Shown here: in pieces, positions 50,011-62,752 of the stretch
How positions within the stretch are numbered: the first letter of the stretch is position 1
Layout: each line of letters opens with the position of its first letter
From: Trochalopteron elliotii
Lineage: Eukaryota; Chordata; Aves; Passeriformes; Leiothrichidae
Assembly: GCA_024734555.1 (NCBI GenBank)
Contig: JANPWX010000010.1
Location: forward strand, 2,344,090 to 2,408,089
Reading direction: 5' to 3'
Length of the DNA: 64,000 bases
The notes under the pieces: generated by a model
Database searches by the model: none
Told to the model about the DNA's origin: nothing
Seen by the model: the letters and a program-made list of their open reading frames with translations, nothing else
Made by a program: the position numbers and the translations under genes

Positions 50011-51421
50011 TCCTCTCTTTCAATACAACCAGACAAATCATCCTGCTGAATTCAAAGTCAGTGCTTAAATGTTTTGGCATGCACCTGAGCAGCAGTTCAA
50101 CACCTCAACTGTCATCAGCTATAGAGCACACAACCAAAAAATGCTGAGGCAAGGACAAGACCATCTACAAGACTGAACAAGGACTTGTTTAAAGACATTA
50201 TTTTTTAAACTGTTCACCCCTGTTATTTTGAGATGGGTCCCATCTGGTAGCACCTTGAGCTAATGTTACCTCCATGCTTGCTGCCTACACCTTCCAGAAT
50301 TATTAGCTTTTGTAGGACATGTACTCAATATAGGATTCACTTCAGTCTTCCAAACAGTACCTTCATGACTTATTTTTACTGGACTCAAGTCACCTTTCAG
50401 GCCTGGTGCTCTCCCCCAACACAGGAAATGTATTAGTAATTTAAACATCCTGGGAGTTGACTACAAGCTAAAGCACAAAATGCAAGGTTTTCTGGTCCCA
50501 GAGTCACTGTTAACATTTTTTCCCCTTAGAGCTCTGCAGCTGAAGTTTACTTTGTTTCCTCTGCATTCCACATTTTGGCAGCTGTAGAGACCTTTCTGCT
50601 GTTATGAGCGGGCACCATCACACCCTTCAACAACTGCAGATACCTGCAGAACCAAGCTGCCAGCCTCATGCACACACAGCTTGCAATCAAATCATTTTAC
50701 TGTGGTACTTTTCAGACAGAATTACACTTGTACAAGGCTGAACTTCAAGGCAGGAAAGCTTGGCTCCAAAGCCAGACGCGAAACCCTACCTTTGGTGAAC
50801 TACCACAGTGCAAGAAAGCTAACATGACCCACAGCCAGTCCATATACTCACCTCAATTCTGAGCCCCAGATTCCACCTCTTTAAAAGAAGCTGCATCCAG
50901 CTTACAACTCGCTAATCTGTCTCCTAATGAGTTCAAGCCTTTCACTACCCTCACTGTGGCCAGAGGTCATAACATGCAACTCACACTCGGGCCAAATAAC
51001 ATCCTCTACCAATAACACTGACTAGCTTAATTTTCCACAAATTACTATTGCAAAATACATGGAAACTCTTCACACAACTATCCTGAAGTACCCCACAACA
51101 CTTTTACCTAAGTGAAGGATTTTAACTTCTACTTGGCAGACACAGTAAAACCAAGCGAGTTTTGTACCATGGGGTGGAGAAAAAAGTTCAATTATGATGA
51201 TAATGATAAAGAATTAAGACAATGATAAATTTTCCATTGTTACCAAATATGCAGGTTTCTCCTCAGAAGGCAATTTAAAATAGTAATGTAATCATGTTAG
51301 CCATATTAGTATAACACCCTGTGAGGTCAAATTCACTAAAAGACTCAGAGTAACAATGTTTTCTCCATCTAGGAAGTGTTCAAGAGGCCAGAGATATATA
51401 AAACAATTTACTGCTTTCCCA

Positions 51422-51857
51422 TGATGCCTTAAGTTTCAGCTTTCATATTTTTCAGATTCTGTACTGCCTTAGTGTGTGACTCTGAACTTCATATACAGCA
51501 TTAGTAAGACCTCTTCACAGTTTAGTTAGACAAAACAATCCTTTTCCAGCCTGAGAACCAAGGACACTGTTGCAGCTTCGGGGCCCAAGAAAGTATAAAC
51601 AACAGTGAATTGAGGAAAGCAACCTGACAGGATGGGACTTCATAACCTGAAGCTGTAACTGGACAATTAACCCCAAAATGTATTGGACCAAACTTAGAAA
51701 AGTGTGAAAACTTGTGACTAGTCATCCATCTTGGGGCGAGCCACAGCTGGGCTCTTGTACTCTCCAAGGTGTATCCTTTAAAGGCCTTTTAATAAATACC
51801 TACTTTATTCCTTTAACACTATCTAGCCTCTGTTTCAGGTAGCCTCTTTAGACATCA
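51422..51857 (+). mobile_element. solo LTR, family B, copy 2
   Basis: It aligns with 32503-33028 and lacks the poly-A/minisatellite insertion of that copy. AATAAA is at 51791-51796. It ends near GACATCAG. Shared landmarks include ATTTTTCAGATTCTGTACTG and ACTTAGAAAAGTGTGAAAAC (which corresponds to ACTTATAATTGTCTGAAAAA in copy 1). The two copies are clearly diverged, so both insertions are old. Confidence 0.75.
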
Positions 51858-52420
51858 GTTCTAGTACCCCAGAGGGGACAGAAGGCATCTGGAAAACCCC
51901 CTGGACCAGGAAACATCCAGCTGCACCACCCCCCACTCCTGTCAGCACTCCCAGGGCGGCCCAGCTGTGATCCAGAAGGTATCGGAGCCCAAGAATCCTC
52001 AGATCTGGCACAGACGCACATGAGTAACTGAATAAAGGTGGTATTCTGTTTTAGCACCTTTTTTGCAAATTCTCTTCCTCTGGAGGTTACTGACCAACTA
52101 TTGTGGTATTGAAACAAGTATCACAAATATAGTCATTAAATTCCACTCAATCTGCATTCTGAATGTACGTGTTTACACTCACCAATAGCTATCACATCCA
52201 AAGCAGACAACTTCAAATTGCTAGTGTGCTAGCTTCACACCATCCAACAATCCTCACAAGATCCGTCACCAAACAGTTCAACAAACAAAACAAAAAATTG
52301 CAACTCTTATATCTTTAAGCTCCATGTTATCATGATTAAATATCCTAATGTGCATCACTTGGAGGGACACCATCCTCCTGCAGGATCTGCAAACAGCTAC
52401 AATTTCTAACAACCAAATCA

Positions 52421-53067
<647 letters not shown>

Positions 53068-55259
53068 CTAATGAACAAAACAAGGAGTGTGATTTGCCTA
53101 CTTTCCTCTGTAGTCCCATGGCTTAGCAGCAGCCAAGCACTGCAACTCCAAGAGTAATATTTTCACATTCCTCTCCTCCCTCTATCTCTAGAAAAAAAGG
53201 CAGTTACAACATTTTATGAAGGTAAGAGACTGTTATTAAATTTTAAAAAAGCAGTATTTGTATGTCTGAATGCTGTGCCAAGCTCTCACAACTCTATTGT
53301 GAAGGAACACATTAACCATCCCTCAAGCAAGGGAAGTGAAGATCTCCATAGGTGAACACACCAACCCTTTTTAATCTCAGACAGAAAGAAAACTGATTCC
53401 ACCTATCACACATGCTCGGACAAACAAAGTAAATTTCAACTCATTCCAACTGGATCACTGATAGAGGAGGTACAACTGACACCAAAGAAGGCTTCAAGCA
53501 TCAGCACTTTGATATCGAAAAGCCTCTCATACCTTTTCTATGTAGCCTCCCATGGGCAGCTCCACAGAAGTCTGGCTCTTTCTCTCCTTCTCTCTTCCTT
53601 CTGCAGTTCCAGCTAGCTCCTTCCCATCCCTAGCATGGCCACCTAACCCTTTCTGTCCCTTGCACAACCTCCTGTCCCTTCCTCCTCACAACACAGCCAG
53701 CAGATTCCAAATGACCACTCTACCACTTAACTCATTTATCACACCCACAGCTGTGAGGGCAAGGCTGTTTCCACTCTTTGGTAATTAAGACAGGTGCAAT
53801 ATATCGGGGGCAAGATTGCCTTCAGCACTATCTCTGTCCTTCCTCCCACAGATCATGCCACCTTTTTTGGCACCACGAAACTTTTTAATTTATTCAGGCT
53901 GCATCACTGGCCAGCGTAGGGCAGATCAAAAATTACACATATTTTGTGCTAGTCTAGCTATTTGTCCAGAAACAGGGGTTGTAGAAACACTTCCAAGAAC
54001 TGAATATGTAACTCAAGCACAACACCATCAGAAAAATAACACAGGAGATCTTTCGGTGTCATTTCTTTCAGCAATGTTAGAAGCGTCCTCTCCCTATAAC
54101 ACAGAGCAGTAGTATTTCACTAGTCAGGGAGTGGGTTAACTTGTTGTCCATGAGATCTGAAACCTTTCTGTAGTCTTACCTAGGGCCTTCATTCATTTCA
54201 CACCTAGACAGCAATCTTCTCAGATAATACATTTTATATAGGAACAACTATTCCCACTGAATGAAGTACACACAAATAGGTGACTATTTATGTGCAGGAA
54301 TAGCATGATAATAAACCTATAAGCAATTACTCACAATGTGCACTTCTTTTCCTTCCCTTCTCAATAAAACACACACTTTCACACCATTTAACAGAAATAG
54401 TCAAGATAATTTTAAAAAATTCTCAGAGTCCACATGGACAACTGAAATTTTGACCAATACCAAAGGCAGGAGGAATAAGACCTGCTGTGTCTCATGTTTA
54501 TAAGCTGAGCCTCCAGCACTCACCTCCTGTCTCTCTCAGGCTTCCCATTTTCTCCACACACCACACCAGACATTGATAATCAGGCTCTTTGATGAACAGA
54601 CTGGAAAGTGCTGGTGGTGCCTCAAGGTACCTGGCTGAGCCTGTGCCTTAAAAAAAAACCCCACAGAAATCTGGGCTCAAAGTAGACTTTTACAAGTCCC
54701 AGGCCTTGAAATGTAATACCTTTCAGTTCTACACAGGGTTGTAGGATTACCCAGCAGGCTCACACCTTCGCTCCAAAACAATTCAATGTATGGGATTTTG
54801 TTGTCAAGTTTTAATCTTCCCTTTCACCCCAAACACTAGCAGACAAGACATCAATACATCAGTTATGGTAAAACCAGAGCAAATAATAGTAAGCAAAATT
54901 ATTTATCAGTAAGACATTCTGGCCTCAATAACAGCCCAAAAGAATAGAGACTTTTATTTTGGGAAGCTAATGGGGTGCTGAAAACTTTAAAGTGGGAAAC
55001 TCTTTTGCCTGCTTTTGGGCTTCACCAAGGGCATGGTCAGACAGCAGTTATAAGCAGAGATGTGAAATTAAATATTTAGAATCATGGTCTTTATCTCACC
55101 CCACTCTTTTACTGGGAACTGTAAGTTAAAATTCAAGTCCCAAGAACTGTACTCCAACCTATGTAATTGTCAGCCTAAAACTGCCTCTTCAGTTTACATT
55201 ATCCTCTCATCAGACAATACCCATTGATGTTTAAATTGAAGCCAAGCTTTAAGGCAGTA

Positions 55260-55582
55260 ATGGATTTTCAGAGCAAGAGTTCCCTTGCCATCTTTATCCT
55301 GCAACTAACCCTCTGCTAATTGGCATGACAAAAATAAGCACTGTGGGTAATGTGATTTGGCTACACCAGGTCTGTCTCTGTCTGTTTTATTTCTTTAAAC
55401 TTCCTAAGGCATGGAAGGCAGGATGATAAACAGCCTATACATCTGGTTGGGAGGCATGTAAATTAGTGGCCTCAGAGTTCAGCTCTGGTGCCACAAAATG
55501 GAAAGGTTTTGGAAAAGACCCAGAATTACAAGGCTGTTTGCGGAAACAATATTCCTGTAAAGACTGCTGTGCCCTGAGTGAC
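55260..55582 (+). repeat. direct duplication, copy 1 (323 bp)
   Basis: From ATGGATTTTCAGAGCAAGAG to CTGTGCCCTGAGTGAC. It matches 56150-56473 with three substitutions and one single-base indel that I can find, about 98.8% identity. The left flank (AAGGCAGTA) and right flank (CTGCCCAAATG) differ from those of copy 2. It resembles no transposon family I know. Confidence 0.93.
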
Positions 55583-55961
55583 CTGCCCAAATGTATATTA
55601 ATCCATGGGATTCTATGCTTTTCAGCAGGGGACCCTCACCACCTAGAAGATCAGATAGAGGGGGACAATGAGACATCGTTGAGACCCATGGAGGGGTGAT
55701 ATGCTTCTACTTCATCTCTGTCACTCTCCCTGTCCATCCATCCCCCTCTTTTTAAAAAAATTTCTTTCTTTATTTTCTTTCTCTTTGCCTCTTTTAAATA
55801 AAATACATCGATTTTTTGGTATCAGCATCTAACCACTTTTGGGTTTTATCCTGTTCTGGGGAATATTTGAACCAGTATTTGAATGAATATTCAGGGTTCT
55901 TTCTGCTTTATTCACAGAGTTAGTTCTCTTTGCTCCTCTGTGATTAGAGAGGATTGCAACA
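55581..55961 (+). mobile_element. LTR family A, copy 2, 5'-truncated
   Basis: It aligns with 5879-6254 (ACCTGC.CA.ATGT.TAT.AATCCATGG onward), with a pyrimidine tract, AATAAA near 55798-55803 and the end GCAACA. The first ~80 bases of the LTR are missing, and its truncated left edge falls exactly on the right edge of the 323-bp duplication. Confidence 0.75.
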
Positions 55962-56149
55962 GGATGTGAATTTACGGAAGGCTCAGAAGTTATGCCATTA
56001 AGCCAAGTCATAAACTACAGTGATGTGCTCAACATCACTGAACATTGGCCTAGGTTAGCAACCCTGATTTTCTTCTCCCTCTTCTCCTTTTCTGTCTTAA
56101 AATCACATCTCTGACATCTGCCTAACTTTTTGACTCTGAAAAAACAGTT

Positions 56150-56473
56150 ATGGATTTTCAGAGCAAGAGTTCCCTTGCCGTCTTTATCCTGCAAACTAAC
56201 CCTCTGCTAATTGGCATGACAAAAATAAGCACTGTGGGTAATGCGATTTGGCTACACCAGGTCTGTCTCTGTCTGTTTTATTTCTTTAAACTTCCTAAGG
56301 CATGGAAGGCAGGATGATAAACAGCCTATACATCTGGTTGGGAGGCATGTAAATTAGTGGCCTCAGAGTTCAGCTCTGGTGCCACAAAATGGAAAGGTTT
56401 TGGAAAAGACCCAGAATTACAAGGCTGTTTGCAGAAACAATATTCCTGTAAAGACTGCTGTGCCCTGAGTGAC
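56150..56473 (+). repeat. direct duplication, copy 2 (324 bp)
   Basis: The second copy of the 55260-55582 sequence, with one extra A and three substitutions. It is followed by unrelated sequence (GATTTTTGTAACTCAG), with no LTR after it. The two copies are 890 bp apart start to start. Confidence 0.93.
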
Positions 56474-57334
56474 GATTTTTGTAACTCAGAAGACTTCAGT
56501 GCTTGAGAGTATCTGTGTGCGTGTACTAACCAACTGAAGATACAGCTATCCATGGGCCATGGCACCACCCACAAGGAACTCCTCCTCCCACCAAAGGTCA
56601 TCATTTCAGGGAGTGAGAAATATGCCATAGCACCACAGAGGACCCCAAGAGCAAGGAGCAGAAAAAATTCCCCAGTTACACATGTGCAGAAGAAGGCTGA
56701 ACTTGACCTCTGCACTTAAAAATTCCTCTGTTAATAGCACAGACCTATGAAAAACATAGAGATCTAGGGCTCTTCAAGGGTTGAAGGCTTTGTACATGGA
56801 AGAAAACTTCTGATTGATATATAAGCAGCAAGCCATTTCAAAGTCAAACTTCTTCAAAACTCAAGCCTTAGAGCCTGGCAGATGCTTTTTGAAATTGGGC
56901 TGTAAGGGACAGCAAGAGGGAAAGAGGCAGTATGGAAAAAGTCATTCATTATTAAGAAATGTTAAATATAAAATTTTCCTTATGTATTGATGCAGCAGAA
57001 TTCACTCCCATTTTTTACACTAGGGCATGAAAGCATATATGCAAGAGAAGAACTTTTGGCAGACATTTGGGTTAGCACAATCAGGCCAGCAGAGGTACTT
57101 GCCTGAGGGCTGGTTTAGTGAGAAGGTCACAGTCATGCCAAAAGGGTGTCTATCTTTGTCAACAGCTTTTGTTTCACACTTAAGTCTTGACCTTTTTTCT
57201 CGTAATAACATCATTAAACTTCTCCAAAGAGTTCTGACTGCAACTGATGGGGGTAATCCTATTAACTGGACAGTTTTAAGGAAGGAAACAGGCTTCCCAC
57301 ACACAGTAGTAGAGATGGTGTAATCTAGGGAATA

Positions 57335-58276
57335 CATGAACCGGTATTAATTAACCTCTTTGCTGAGGACATGGACAGTAGGACTGAGAGCAATCTCAGC
57401 TAGGTGACACCAAGGTCAGTGACGTGATACTCTAGAGGGGAGAGATGTCATTCACAGGGACCTGGACAGACTTGATAGGCAGGCCTAGGAAAACCTCAGG
57501 TTCAAGCTCAGCAGGTGTGAGCTCCTGCACCTGGGTTGGGGCAATCCCCAAATCAATATAGGCTGGGCAATGAGTGGAATGAGAGAAGCTGTGGGAAAAG
57601 ACTTCAGTGTCCTGGTGGACGAAAAACGAAATACGAGCTAGCCATATGTGCTCAGAGCCCAGGACACCCTGTGTATCCTGTATCCAAAGCACCACAGACA
57701 GCAGGCTGAGGAAGGGATTCTGCCCCTCTGTTCTGCTCTGGTGAGACCCCGCCGGCAGTGCTGCATCCAGCTGTGGGGCCCAACACAAGATGCACATCAA
57801 CATGCTGGAGTGGGTCTAGAGGAGGACTATGAAGATGATAAAGGATTGGAGCACCTCCCCTGTGTGGCCAGGGTGAGAGATTCAGGGTTATTGACTCTGG
57901 AGAACAGAAGACTTCAATGAGACCTTATAGCAGCCCTCCATTGTCTAAAGCAGGCCTTCATGAGGGCAGGAGAGGGGACTGTTCACAAAGGTGTGTAGTG
58001 ATAAGAATGATTAAGTAATTAAACCTACTTTTAAACTGAGAGAAAGTAGGTTTAGATTAAATATTAGGAAGAAATTCTTTACTCTGAGGGTGGTGAGGCC
58101 CTAGCACAGGCTGCCCAGAGAAGTTGTGGATTCCCCATCCCTAAAAATGTTCAAGGCCAGGCTAGATGGGATTTTGAGCAATCTGATGTATTGGAAGGTG
58201 CCCCTGCCCATGGTAGGGGGATGGAACTAAATGATCTTTAAGTTCTCTTTCAATTCAAACCATTCTGTGATTCTAC
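57335..58276 (+). mobile_element. CR1 LINE 3' third
   Basis: About 940 bp, opposite in sense to APP. It includes degraded ORF2 C-terminal coding, for example a stretch reading CELLHLGWGNPQINIGWAMS near 57515, and LTLENRRLQ at about 57890. The classic 3' landmarks are GAGGGTGGTGAGGCCCTAGC, GCTGCCCAGAGAAG and a final ATTCTGTGATTCTAC. Multiple stops and frameshifts; inactive. Confidence 0.88.
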
Positions 58277-59201
58277 AGCATCACTGGGACTAAAAATCAG
58301 CTGAAGACGTATCCAGGATGTTGGAACAAAGGGCATGCAATGATCAAAACAACAAAAAGCTTGAACAAACACCAGATCTGGTCAGATTCTCAGGTTGAGA
58401 ACGTCAGTATTTTCAGATGTTTGCTTTGGAAATAAATTTCCAAGAAGCAAAACTATTCTAGGACACAAGGTATCATTAAGTTCCTACCATAAGTATTCTA
58501 TATGCTACAATTCCAAAAATATTGTATACAGCCCATCAAAGGAAGAGCAAATTTAAGACATGAGGACGTCACAAGAAGTCTGAGGAGAGAAATGTATAAA
58601 CATACTGCTCCCTTGAGTAAGGTTCAGTATCTGGCTCATCAGGCTATTTAGCAACTAAATAAGGGAGCTGTACAAGGCATTAACAAACTGAAAAGAGAAA
58701 GAGAAAAAGGGCAATTGTACCAAAACAAGAAACAAGAACCACAGCACCTTGCAATCAGTTAGCATAACTTTTCCCTGTTATCTTTCGGAGAGCAGCAAAC
58801 ATTTAAAGATTACACATGCATCACTGAATGGTTACCCCGTTTGCACGGAAATGCAGTTTTCCTGTTATTGAGGCTGTATTATTAACTCTTGGGAAAAGCT
58901 TAAAATTTTGTGTTAACGTAATTCTCCTTACAGTACTTCCTGTAAGTAAAGGAAGTTTATAAGCCTTGTTGCTTCAGGTGCGGTGCAAGGATGACTTTCA
59001 TGATCTATAATCTAAATGGACACTTTAGAGTACAAGGGATTAAACAACTTTGAACCAGATGCGCATCAGGTCATCACAGAGATGGACTTCCCTACCAAAA
59101 GTCTTTTATGAGCTGTGAACTATGATGTGACATAACCACTGATAGAATCTTGGTCTCTGCTCATGTGAACATCTTTATACAAGAGAAAAGGAAACACAAG
59201 T

Positions 59202-59580
59202 TGTCAGAATTTCATGGTAAATTAAGGGAAATCTCAGAAAGAGGATATGCAGAATATTTACATTTTCCCTGATGACATGTGTTGCCCTGATTCAAAAGCC
59301 TTTTGATTGTTTACATTCTTGAACTGGAGTTTCTCACGCAACTTCATGAAAACAATGTATGTTTTTAGCATTTATCTACTGTTTACATTTTTCTCCTCTG
59401 GGAGGAGAAATGTGATGGACGGTGATGTTCACCATCCAGGTCGAAGAGGTGTAGCCAATCTCTTGACCTCTCTAAAAATGTATATAAGTATTGGAGTCAG
59501 ATAATAAAAAAGAGAGAAGCTTTCCCTTGACCTGCTGCGTCTGTCTCATTCCTCGGGTCACCTTGAAACTGCCACAGACA
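59202..59580 (+). mobile_element. LTR-like unit
   Basis: A TATA box (TATATAAG, 59481-59488) is followed 15 bases on by AATAAA (59503-59508), then a U5-like stretch CTGCTGCGTCTGTCTCATTC to CCACAGACA. The 3' end is convincing. The 5' end is set at TGTCAGAATTTCATGG but could equally lie near 59411 (TGTGATGGACGG). Confidence 0.5.
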
Positions 59581-60937
59581 TGTTTTAAAATATTTCACTT
59601 CAAGTTTAGTGATAAACTTCCCTACTCCTTAGATGATTACATTTTGCATGTCAACTGGAATGCATCTGATTTTCTTATTAGTTAACTGGCTGTTGCAAAA
59701 TAAGGTGTGCACCAAACCCAGTACTATTTTAAAACTACCTTTTTTATTAAATGAAATAAATTATCTGTGTTTTGTGAATAAACCAATCTATTTCAGACAT
59801 TTATCAAGATTAAAAAAAAATTGGACCATTTTTTCTCTTTTTATTAGAAGAAAAATGGTCATTTCTGCTGCTTTATAAGCCTCCACTTTTCAGCTTTGAA
59901 AGAACTGGACTTTGAATAAAAAAAAAAAGTTTGGTGCAGCTGGACGATTTGGCTAGTGACTCATTTGTTAACTTTTATTTTTACCGAGAAAAGCATTGAC
60001 AGCAAAGATGTACTGAGTTAACTTGTTCAGCAACAAGTAAGAGTTCCATATTAATTTTCAGCTACATATATGTTTTAATTTTCTATTAAGTACATACCTG
60101 ATTTTAAAGAAAATGAAAAAAAGCCATTTTAAAATAAGTTGCCAAAAAAAGAAACCAGTGATATTGGACATAGATGTTCATGTGAGGAAACAGAGAATGG
60201 TGAACTAGCAGGCTTTTCTACTTGCCCATGGCATCTACTATCTTTTAAATATTTGACAAGTTAACATGGAGATGCTAGTTCAATACTGTACAAATCATAG
60301 CTTAAGTTTCTAAAAATTAGCTTTCCCCTTGTAAACTTGATCGTCAAAACTCTGCAGAGGGTCTGTGTACTTCAAGACATATGTCCTTTAAGATGTGATT
60401 TCATAAGCAGCTTATGCAACTTAATAATTAATTTATTTTTTTTTATGTACCTATCATGCTGTTTTTTACCAGGGCCAACTTAGGTTGCTGAACTGGCCAG
60501 AGCTGGTTATTTGACTTGTTTTTGGAGGACTGACATTGCAGGAGAAGGGCAGCTGACCCGCCTCACCCCCTGTGTGCTCAGTGCTGACAGGAAGGATGGC
60601 TAGGAATGCATCAGCTCCACTTTCAGTCAAAGCCCTGAATCACACCCTTCAGTTAAGAAGGTCCTCCAGACGCTCATGTTAAAACAGAAAATACACAGTT
60701 CACCCAAATACTGCCCCTAATTACTCAGTTTAGCCTTTTGTGGTGGTTTTACATTTGTTGAATTTGTTTGCCAACTAGGAGATAGGATTTCAGGAGAAAA
60801 GGGCAAAAGCAGGCTCGACTTAGAAGTAAAAACAGACAGATCTTATTAACATACACTAAGAGAAGAAAATAAGAAAAGAAAAAAAATAAACAATACAAAT
60901 TAATTTCTAAAACCAACCCTTTCTCTCACTACAAACT

Positions 60938-61540
60938 TATGGAGGTGCATTTTTCTTAGTTTAATGCTGAACTATAAGTTGAAGTTAATTGTAAATTGGT
61001 TTGTTCTCTGTACCCCTTTTTTACTTGTATCTTGTTTCTCCCTACCCTTCCCCAGTTACAGCTCCCTGATTGGTTCTTCCCCAAGTTCTCCCCATATGAC
61101 AGTTAGCTGTCAATCTTCAGTTATGTAACCCCCTGGTCCTGTCTGTCACTCCGGGGCCTCTCCCTGAGTCTGGAAGATTCTAGGAGAGGCATCGAGTGAT
61201 TGGGCAGGATCCAGGCTTCCCCCTCCCACTTCCCCATGACTTGTTATTGTATATGTCTGTTACATTACCAGCCACTCCCCTGCTACATCTTACTGGCTCC
61301 CTGATGAACCCTCCCCTAAGTCCCACCTCCCTTTATAAGGGCCCGCCTCGAGGGCTGAGCTGTCTCTCCTGAGGCACTGGCCACGAGGTGAGGGCTCCGT
61401 CCTGGACCCAATAAACTCTTGTTTGGTTTAATCTCTGGAGAGTCCCTCCTTTCATCTCCTCGCCTTAGCCAGGCTCACGCTCCTTGGCTGCCAGGTCCCA
61501 CTGGCTTGCAGCAGTGACAGGGCTAGCCGTGCTTGGACAA
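60938..61540 (+). mobile_element. LTR, family C, upstream copy
   Basis: About 600 bp aligning with 62142-62752 over its whole length. The best-kept block is GAAGATTC.AGGAGAGGC and TCGAGTGATTGG.CAGGATC. It has a TATA box (TTTATAAG, about 61332-61339), AATAAA (61410-61415), and a U5-like end with CTCTGGAGAGTCCCTCC and GGGCTAGCCG. The two copies look roughly 75-80% similar by eye. Its starting TG appears mutated to TA. Confidence 0.75.
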
Positions 61541-62141
61541 GTGGACACTGCTGCACACTGCACACCATTTTTTCTCTCAAAGACTGAATGAAAGACTGTT
61601 TTGTAAGTGGTACTGATCTGGAGTTCTGAGTTTTGCCTCTTTACATTGTTTGCAGAAAGACGTCACTCCTGTTTGTTTGGTGACTTTCCACAAGAGAAAC
61701 AGTCTGCTTGTGGCTTCCAACTCACACAAATGCAGCCTGCCGAGGAGATTCTGCAGTTGTGGAACTTCCCATATCACATAGCCCCTTTCCCATGATTACA
61801 AAAATGGTGCCATGACTTGGATTCGAACCTAAACCACTACACTTTTACATATTAGGATTTTGGAGACAAACGTGGAACCACAGTGACAATCTGAAGACTA
61901 TGCTAAGGAATCTGCACTGACTGTCCTTTGCTTTCAGGAAACCCACCTCAACAGCATTTTTCAAAAAAAGGTTATTTCAACGGGAAGGAATGATGGGGTG
62001 GTGACTGTATTATCCACCAGCCCTCTGCAAGCATAGCCAAGGCAGGGTCTCTCCTCTGCTAGGCAGGCTGTGTGCCTTTTTTCTTCTCCAGATTCCCTGT
62101 CCATTAAATTGGCTCTATTTTCTCTGTTTAAAGAGGAGAGA
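61541..62141 (+). other. remnant internal region of the family C element
   Basis: About 600 bp between the two related LTRs. At 61805-61829 lies a primer-binding-site-like sequence beginning TGGTGCCATGACTTGG. It matches the complement of the 3' end of tRNA-His with about two differences in 25, both of the CpG-decay type. At 62130-62141 a purine run (AAAGAGGAGAGA) sits directly before the downstream LTR, like a polypurine tract. No gag, pol or env peptide is recognisable. The primer site lies about 265 bp after the LTR homology ends, which is not the usual immediate position, so an insertion or a different LTR boundary must be assumed. Confidence 0.5.
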
Positions 62142-62752
62142 TGTGGGAGTGCATTTTTAAATTTTATTTTAATTCATAAGTTAACGTTCTTCTGTAAGAT
62201 GGTTTGTTCCGTGTACCCTTTCTGTTACCTCTTGGTTTCTCCCTGTCTTCTCCCCAGTGACAGCTTTGCGATTGGTTCTGGGTTCTCCCTAAGTTTTCTT
62301 CCCCCCAGAGACAGTTATCTGTCCCATCACCTGTCATGTAATCCCCTGTTCCTGTCCATCACTTTGGGGGTCTCTCCCTGCTTCTGGAAGATTCCAGGAG
62401 AGGCGTCGAGTGATTGGACAGGATCCAGGCTGTCACCTCCTACTGTTCAATATATGGTTATTATATATGTCTATTATGTTATGAGCCACTTCCCCGTCGT
62501 ACTTTATTGGTCCCTGGTTGAACCCCGGCTGTGTTACACCTCCCTTTAAAAGGTCCTCCCTGGGGTCAGTCTTGGTTTCTCTCAGAGGCAGACATCCCGA
62601 GGTGAGGACTCCATGCTGGAGTTCCAATAAGCTTGTTGTGACCAAACCTCTCGAGAGTCCCTCCTTCATCCTCCTGCCTTCATCTCGCTGATGCTCCTGA
62701 CTGGCCAAGTCCCACTGGTATTGGCAGCAGTGCCAGGGCTAGCCGAACTTGA
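62142..62752 (+). mobile_element. LTR, family C, downstream copy
   Basis: It starts TGTGGGAGTGC right after a purine tract and aligns with 60938-61540. The TATA-like box is TTTAAAA (62544-62550), and the poly-A signal has decayed to AATAAG (62626-62631). It ends near GGGCTAGCCGAACTTG. It may be the 3' LTR of a deleted provirus or an independent insertion of the same family. Confidence 0.75.

Noticed and set aside
61801..61855. A tRNA gene on the minus strand (the reverse complement ends in CCA after a T-arm-like sequence)
   Set aside because: No acceptor 5' strand, D arm or anticodon arm can be built; it is better read as a retroviral primer-binding site copied from a tRNA-His 3' end.
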